A program made the position numbers and the translations under genes. This document shows positions 59,720 through 64,000 of a stretch of DNA of 64,000 bases, piece after piece. Position 1 is the stretch's first letter; the number at the start of each line of letters is the position of its first letter. The notes under the pieces were generated by a model. It had not been told where the DNA came from. It searched no databases and saw only the letters and a list, made by a program, of their open reading frames with translations. The DNA is from Virgisporangium aurantiacum (GTDB lineage: Bacteria; Actinomycetota; Actinomycetes; Mycobacteriales; Micromonosporaceae), in NCBI RefSeq assembly GCF_016863635.1, contig NZ_BOPG01000031.1, positions 1 to 64,000 on the forward strand. The letters are read 5' to 3'.

Positions 59720-59721
59720 GC

Positions 59722-59747
59722 AGGGCGTCAGGACAGGGCGTCAGGAC
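59722..59747. repeat. 13-bp perfect tandem duplication at a stop codon
   Basis: AGGGCGTCAGGAC occurs twice in succession (59722-59734 and 59735-59747); the second copy contains the stop codon of the minus-strand PEP-synthase-like gene (59741-59743). Confidence 0.7.
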
Positions 59748-62242
59748 AGGAGCTCGACGTACCCGTCGGTCCCGTGCACGCGGATCCGCTGCCCGTCCCG
59801 GATCAGCCCGGTGGCCCGGTCCACACCCACGACGGCCGGCAGGCCGTACTCCCGGGCGATCACGGCGCCGTGGGTCATCAGGCCGCCGACCTCCGTCACC
59901 AGGCCCGCGACGGCGACGAACAGCGGCGACCAACTGGGATCAGTGAACCGGGTGACGAGGATGTCGCCGGGTTCGAGGTCGGCGTCGGCCAGGTCGAGGA
60001 TGACGCGGGCCCGACCCTCGACCGTTCCGGCGGAGACCGGCAGGCCGACCAGGGCACCGGCCGGCACGTCGTCGCGGCGGTACGCCCCGGAGAGGCACTC
60101 GCCGTCGGAGGTGAGCACCCGCGGCGGCGTGAGCGCCTCGTAGGACCGGAACTCCTCCTTGCGGCGCCGGATCAGCCCGTCGTCGACGGTGCGGGTGCGC
60201 ACGGCGTCATGGAGTTCCGGGAACGTGAGGAAGAAGATGTCCTCCTTGTCGGCGAACACGCCGAGCCGCCCGGCCTCCGCCAGCATGGCCTGCTTGTAGA
60301 CGAAGTAGCGCGTGATGATGGCGTACTTCGGATACTCCCGGTAGCCGATGAACGTGCGCACCCGGTCGATCATCCGCTCGGTCTCGTCGGCTTTCTGCTC
60401 GCCGTCCGGGAGTTCCCGGAGCCGGGCCAGCACGTCCGCCTTCTTCTGCTCCGCGGCCTTCCGCCCCTGTTCGAAGCGCCGCGCGGCGGCGCCGGGTTCG
60501 AAGTTCCGGACGTTGTCGAGGATCAGGGGGACGAGCGTGGTCGGCCGTTCGCTCCACCGCGGCCGGGTGATGTCGATCTCGCCGACGCAGCGCATGCCGT
60601 AGCGGTCGAGGTAGGCCACGATGGCGTCGCGTGTCTCGGCGCCGCCGGCGAACAGGTGCAGGTAGTCGAGGAAGTCCTCGGTCTTGACGCCCTCCAGGTA
60701 CGCCATCACCTCGGGGTGGCGGCGCACCACGTCGGCGACGTCGAGCAGCGCCAGCCCCATCTCCGACGTGACGTTGCCGGGGGCCGACAGCGTGAGCGTG
60801 TCGGCCGCGTTCTTCTCGCCCAGCCACTCCCGCAGGTTGTCGTTGAGCCACCAGGTGGCCTCCATCCCCGCCATGATCGCCGGGAGGTTCTGCGGATCGC
60901 GGAGGGCGCGCTTGTGCTCCTCGAACGCCACCAGCAGGTAGTCGAACAGCGCCGCGCCGGTGACCGTCGCGAGGTCGCGGCGCAGGGCGGCGATGGACGC
61001 CTGGCTGCGCTCGATCAGGCCGGTGACGATGGCCGGGTCGGTCTCGATCGGAACGGGCGCGCCGTGCACCGGCCCGCTGCGGACCGACGGCTCGCCGGGA
61101 CCCGGATCCGGCAGCGACGGCACGAAGTCGCCCCGGTCGAGGACTGTCTCCAGCGCGTCCCGGATCAGCGGATCGGACCGGCCGGCGAGCGCCAGCAGTC
61201 CGGCGCGGCCCGCGGGCGTGGCCAGATGCGGGGTGACGTCGACGAACAGCCGCCCGCCGGCCTCCTGCATGGGCGCCATCGCGGTCAACCGCCAGACGGA
61301 GAGCCCGAGCGGCTTCATCGCGTCGGTCATCATCTGCTGGTGACCGACGGAGAGGTAGACGTGGTTCGCCCCGTCACCGGTCTCGGGAACGGGGAAGAGC
61401 GTACTGATCGGCCGGCTCTGGACGACGTGGAAGCCGTCGTCGTCGAGACACCACTCGATGTCCTGCGGGCGGCCGAAGTGCGCCTCGATCCGCCGCCCCA
61501 GGCGGACGAGTTCCACGGCCTGCGCATCGGTGATCGCCGGCTGTTCCTGCCGCTGGGCGGCGACGACCGTGTCGTCCCGGACCGTCAGGACGTCCGGGTT
61601 CACCCGGCCGGAGACCAGCGCGTCGCCGAGGCCGAGACCGGCGTCGACGGTGGCGACCGTCCGGTCGCCCGTGACCGGGTCGGCCGTGAACAGGACGCCG
61701 GCGGCGTGCGGGTGGATCATCCGCTGCACCACCACGGCCATGTGGACCTTCCGGTGGTCGAAGCCGTTGCGCCGGCGGTAGACCACGGCCCGCTCGGTGA
61801 ACAGCGACGCCCAGCACCGGCTGACGTGCCGGAGAATCTCCGCCGGTCCCACGACGTCCAGGTACGAATCCTGCTGGCCCGCGAACGAGGCCGTCGGCAG
61901 GTCCTCCGCCGTCGCGCTGGACCGGACGGCGTAGGCGGCCTCTTCGCCGGCCTCCGCGAGTGCGGCCGTGATCGCCGCCGCGACGTCGGCGGGCACGGCG
62001 GCCTCCTCGATGGCGCGGCGAAGCTCCGCCCCGACGTCCTCCCCGTCTTCGTCGAGCCGGTCGAGCAGTGCCCCGATCGACGGCGTCTCCGCCAGGACCC
62101 GGCGGAAGGCGTCGGTGGTCACGCAGAAGCCGGGCGGCACGCTGACGCCGTCGAGCCGCAGCAGGACCGCCAGATTCGCGGCCTTGCCGCCGACATCCGC
62201 GGCCTGTGCCTCGTCGATCTCGTGCAGACCCACCACGTACAT
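59741..62242 (-). CDS. Rifampin phosphotransferase-like PEP-utilizing enzyme
   Basis: 833 aa. The N-terminal ATP-grasp (PPDK/PEP-synthase N) domain begins VVGLHEIDEAQAADVGGKAANLA and has YAVRSSATAEDLPTASFAGQQDSYLDV (in parts). A middle substrate-binding domain follows (about 325-735). The C-terminal swivelling His domain has GGLMTHGAVIAREYGLP with His791. The three-domain order and length fit rifampin phosphotransferases, which use ATP to phosphorylate rifamycins, but PEP-synthase-like paralogues of unknown substrate share it. No rifampin-associated promoter element is seen upstream. The ATG at 62242 follows GGGGGCGG; 20 bp separate it from the permease genes. Confidence 0.8.
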   Translation of the reverse strand: MYVVGLHEIDEAQAADVGGKAANLAVLLRLDGVSVPPGFCVTTDAFRRVLAETPSIGALLDRLDEDGEDVGAELRRAIEEAAVPADVAAAITAALAEAGEEAAYAVRSSATAEDLPTASFAGQQDSYLDVVGPAEILRHVSRCWASLFTERAVVYRRRNGFDHRKVHMAVVVQRMIHPHAAGVLFTADPVTGDRTVATVDAGLGLGDALVSGRVNPDVLTVRDDTVVAAQRQEQPAITDAQAVELVRLGRRIEAHFGRPQDIEWCLDDDGFHVVQSRPISTLFPVPETGDGANHVYLSVGHQQMMTDAMKPLGLSVWRLTAMAPMQEAGGRLFVDVTPHLATPAGRAGLLALAGRSDPLIRDALETVLDRGDFVPSLPDPGPGEPSVRSGPVHGAPVPIETDPAIVTGLIERSQASIAALRRDLATVTGAALFDYLLVAFEEHKRALRDPQNLPAIMAGMEATWWLNDNLREWLGEKNAADTLTLSAPGNVTSEMGLALLDVADVVRRHPEVMAYLEGVKTEDFLDYLHLFAGGAETRDAIVAYLDRYGMRCVGEIDITRPRWSERPTTLVPLILDNVRNFEPGAAARRFEQGRKAAEQKKADVLARLRELPDGEQKADETERMIDRVRTFIGYREYPKYAIITRYFVYKQAMLAEAGRLGVFADKEDIFFLTFPELHDAVRTRTVDDGLIRRRKEEFRSYEALTPPRVLTSDGECLSGAYRRDDVPAGALVGLPVSAGTVEGRARVILDLADADLEPGDILVTRFTDPSWSPLFVAVAGLVTEVGGLMTHGAVIAREYGLPAVVGVDRATGLIRDGQRIRVHGTDGYVELLS

Positions 62243-62262
62243 GAACGACCGCCCCCATTTCG

Positions 62263-62907
62263 TCACGTGTCGCGGAACCGCAGCCGGAGGGTTCCGGCGA
62301 GGAGCGCTCCGGCCGACCACGCGGCAACCACGCCGATTCTGGCAGAGGGGCCTGGTGCGGCCCCGTCGAGCAGCCGGCGCAGGTGCTCGTCGGTCACCAG
62401 TTGGGTGAGGACCGGCGGCAGGAAGAGCAGTCCGAGCACGGTGCCGATCGCGGCGGCGGAGTCCCGCACGAGCGCGGCGGTGCCGAGGCTGAGGACGGCG
62501 ACCAGGGCCAGGTAGGCGACCGTGCCGGCGCCGACCCATCCGTCGCGCAGGCCGACCCCGGCGACCAGCAGCGACCCGAGCACGGCGAGGCTGCCGGCCG
62601 CGGCGACCACGACGGCGAGCACCAGTGCCTTGGCGGCCAGCACGGCCGGCCGGTTCGGGATCGCGGTCAGGGTGACGTGGATCAGCCGGGTGCTGTACTC
62701 GCCGCTGATGGAGAGCACGCCGAGCACCGCGACCGGCGCCTGGCCCAGGTACACGCCGCTGAGGGCGAGCCGGGTGGCATCGACGCAGCCACCAGGTGAG
62801 CAGACGGCGGCGCCGAGCGCGACGGTGCCGGTCACGGTGGCCAGGAGCAGCCAGGCGGGGCCGGGTGTGGTGCGCAGTTTGGTCCACTCCGCACGGACGA
62901 TGTTCAC
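62263..62907 (-). CDS. ABC-2-type transporter permease
   Basis: 214 aa with six hydrophobic segments. The start VNIVRAEWTKLRTTPGPAWLLLATV (first 20 residues IVRAEWTKLRTT) and the SISGEYSTRLIHVTLTAIPNR segment are typical of actinobacterial ABC permeases with the 'EWTKLRT...EYxxxxIrxTL' pattern. The GTG overlaps the preceding permease stop (GTGA), so the two subunits are made together. The ATP-binding subunit is not in the window and probably lies just beyond the right edge. The substrate is unknown. Confidence 0.82.
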   Translation of the reverse strand: MNIVRAEWTKLRTTPGPAWLLLATVTGTVALGAAVCSPGGCVDATRLALSGVYLGQAPVAVLGVLSISGEYSTRLIHVTLTAIPNRPAVLAAKALVLAVVVAAAGSLAVLGSLLVAGVGLRDGWVGAGTVAYLALVAVLSLGTAALVRDSAAAIGTVLGLLFLPPVLTQLVTDEHLRRLLDGAAPGPSARIGVVAAWSAGALLAGTLRLRFRDT

Positions 62908-64000
62908 GCATCCCGCCGGCGCAGCAGGACGGCGGCCAGGGTGAGGGCGAGCGCGGCGTAGCCGCACAGCACGGCCACGCCGGCCCAGGGCGGCAGCGGG
63001 AAGTAGCCGTTCGCCGGCGTGTAGAGGCCGTCGACCTGCGGGTGGCGGACGAGGGTCTGCTGCACGGCGAGCGCGGCGGCGGGGGTGACCCGGGTCAGCC
63101 ACTGGGCCAGGGACGGCGGCAGGAACGGGGTCAGCGCCAGCAGGTACGGCAGCACGGTGGCCGCGACGACGGTCGTCACGGCGGGGGCGCTGCGGCGCAG
63201 GATCGTGCCGACGCCGAGGGCGAAGACCGCGGTGACGGCGAGCATGGCCGCCGTGCCGATCTCGACGCGCAGCAGCGCACCGGACGTGGCCGGGAACAGG
63301 TAGAGGCCGAGGGCGCGGACCAGCCGCGTCCAGAGCGTCACGGCGAGGACGGTGGCGACCAGGCCGGTGACGAACGTGACTCCGGCGATGACGACGGCCT
63401 TGGCGAGGAGCATCCGGATCCGGCCGGCGCCGGCGCTCAGCGTGGTGCGGATCAGGCCGTACCGGTACTCGGAGGTGATCATCAGGGTGGCCACCACCAC
63501 GATCACGATCTGCGCCGGGAACGTGCCGAGGAGCAGGTCGTTCACGGCCGCCGCCGGGACGATGTCGCCGCGGGTGGCCGGGGCCAGGTCGCCGGCTCCG
63601 GTCACGGTGAACCCGGCGCCGGTCACGGCGAACCCGCCCGGGCTGTCCGGCGGCTGGCCGGCGAAGGTGGCGGTGCGCGCCCCGATCTGGTCACCGGTCC
63701 AGGCCGCCGCGGGCCAGTCGCCCGCCAGCTGCGGCGGGCCGAAGCCGGCGGTGGCGACGTCGCCGGCCGTCTGGATCCCGTGCACGTACTGCGGGCAGGC
63801 CACGAACAGGCCGGCGTCGACGGTGCCGGCCAACCCGGGGAGCCGCACCGTGCCCACCGGCTTCCACCGGGTGCCATCGGTCGAGTCCTCGCCGGTGATC
63901 GTGTCGCCGGAGCGGGTCAGCCGCAGCCAGCCCGCGCCGGCCTGCCCGGCCCGGTCGTGGCGGTAGTCGTGCTGCATCCGCACTCCGTGCCCGCCCGTCA
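62904..64000 (-). CDS. ABC permease with N-terminal extracellular lectin-like region (5' end outside window)
   Basis: The frame is open to the window edge, so at least 365 residues are seen without the start. The visible N-terminal ~100 residues (GWLRLTRSGDTITGEDSTDG, WKPVGTVRLPGLAGTVDAGLF) resemble the concanavalin/DUF1349-like fold of beta-xylosidase C-termini. The rest is an ABC-2-type permease with SEYRYGLIRTTLSAGAGR and six helices. Such permeases with a sensor-like insertion between the first and second helices are known in actinomycetes. It overlaps the next permease (GTGA). A role in drug or lantibiotic-type export is possible but not shown. Confidence 0.78.
   Translation of the reverse strand, partial: TGGHGVRMQHDYRHDRAGQAGAGWLRLTRSGDTITGEDSTDGTRWKPVGTVRLPGLAGTVDAGLFVACPQYVHGIQTAGDVATAGFGPPQLAGDWPAAAWTGDQIGARTATFAGQPPDSPGGFAVTGAGFTVTGAGDLAPATRGDIVPAAAVNDLLLGTFPAQIVIVVVATLMITSEYRYGLIRTTLSAGAGRIRMLLAKAVVIAGVTFVTGLVATVLAVTLWTRLVRALGLYLFPATSGALLRVEIGTAAMLAVTAVFALGVGTILRRSAPAVTTVVAATVLPYLLALTPFLPPSLAQWLTRVTPAAALAVQQTLVRHPQVDGLYTPANGYFPLPPWAGVAVLCGYAALALTLAAVLLRRRDA

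Noticed and set aside
62243..62345. Possible rifampin-associated regulatory element upstream of the phosphotransferase-like gene
   Set aside because: Only a GGAACC/GGTTCC inverted repeat is present, inside the end of the upstream permease gene; it does not resemble the known rifampin-associated palindrome.
1..64000. tRNA, rRNA, insertion sequences, integrases or attachment sites
   Set aside because: None found by reading; intergenic spaces are short and no transposase or integrase motif occurs.

Overview
The window is very GC-rich with strong G/C bias at third codon positions, frequent GTG starts, four-base ATGA/GTGA gene overlaps, many apparently leaderless transcripts (TANNNT placed 6-8 nt before the start codon), and SARP, LAL-type LuxR and FxSxx-COOH genes. 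Together these point to a filamentous actinomycete, plausibly Micromonosporaceae. I see no rRNA, tRNA, CRISPR array, insertion sequence or phage gene.

Layout. (1) 1-7.9 kb: the end of a LuxR regulator, then a minus-strand series that looks like an envelope-stress module: AlkZ-like winged-helix protein, OmpR-type response regulator, histidine kinase, PrsW-type membrane protease, lysyl-phosphatidylglycerol flippase domain, and a lysyltransferase with a rhomboid-like tail. (2) 7.9-10.8 kb: CGNR regulator, isoprenylcysteine methyltransferase-like protein and two unknown genes. (3) 10.8-20.1 kb: a complete aldarate (glucarate/galactarate) regulon. KdgD, GudD, a second enolase-superfamily dehydratase and 2-oxoglutarate-semialdehyde dehydrogenase are on the minus strand. 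TctCBA is on the plus strand. Between them is a LysR gene flanked by two copies of the same operator/promoter. A RidA gene follows. (4) 20.1-31.1 kb: methyltransferase, LAL regulator, secreted RTX-like protein, SDR, DHFR-like reductase, FAD oxidoreductase, AraC regulator and a secreted GH27 alpha-galactosidase. (5) 31.1-40.5 kb: a SARP/NB-ARC/TPR regulator; a DUF1684 plus two luciferase-like monooxygenase operon; a threonine-aldolase-like enzyme coupled to a kinase/phospho-lyase fusion. (6) 41.1-50.3 kb: an FxSxx-COOH RiPP system, with a 56-aa precursor ending in FQSSI, a cyclophane-forming radical SAM enzyme fused to an HExxH domain, an AAC(3)-fold enzyme, two TIR-like proteins and a MinD/NB-ARC/TPR giant. 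(7) 51.8-58.5 kb: a 2,075-aa secreted RHS polymorphic toxin with a Trp/Lys-rich tip and a one-base-overlapping candidate immunity gene. (8) 58.5-64 kb: a pectate lyase under a clear promoter and 16-bp palindrome, a rifampin-phosphotransferase-like enzyme and two ABC-2-type permeases, the last cut by the window edge.

How the parts relate. Secreted pectate lyase and alpha-galactosidase fit plant-polysaccharide feeding, and the aldarate regulon would take oxidised uronates to 2-oxoglutarate. The most interesting region is the Fxs locus: a modified peptide encoded with TIR and NB-ARC/TPR proteins, a combination more like a sensing or immunity device than an ordinary antibiotic cluster.
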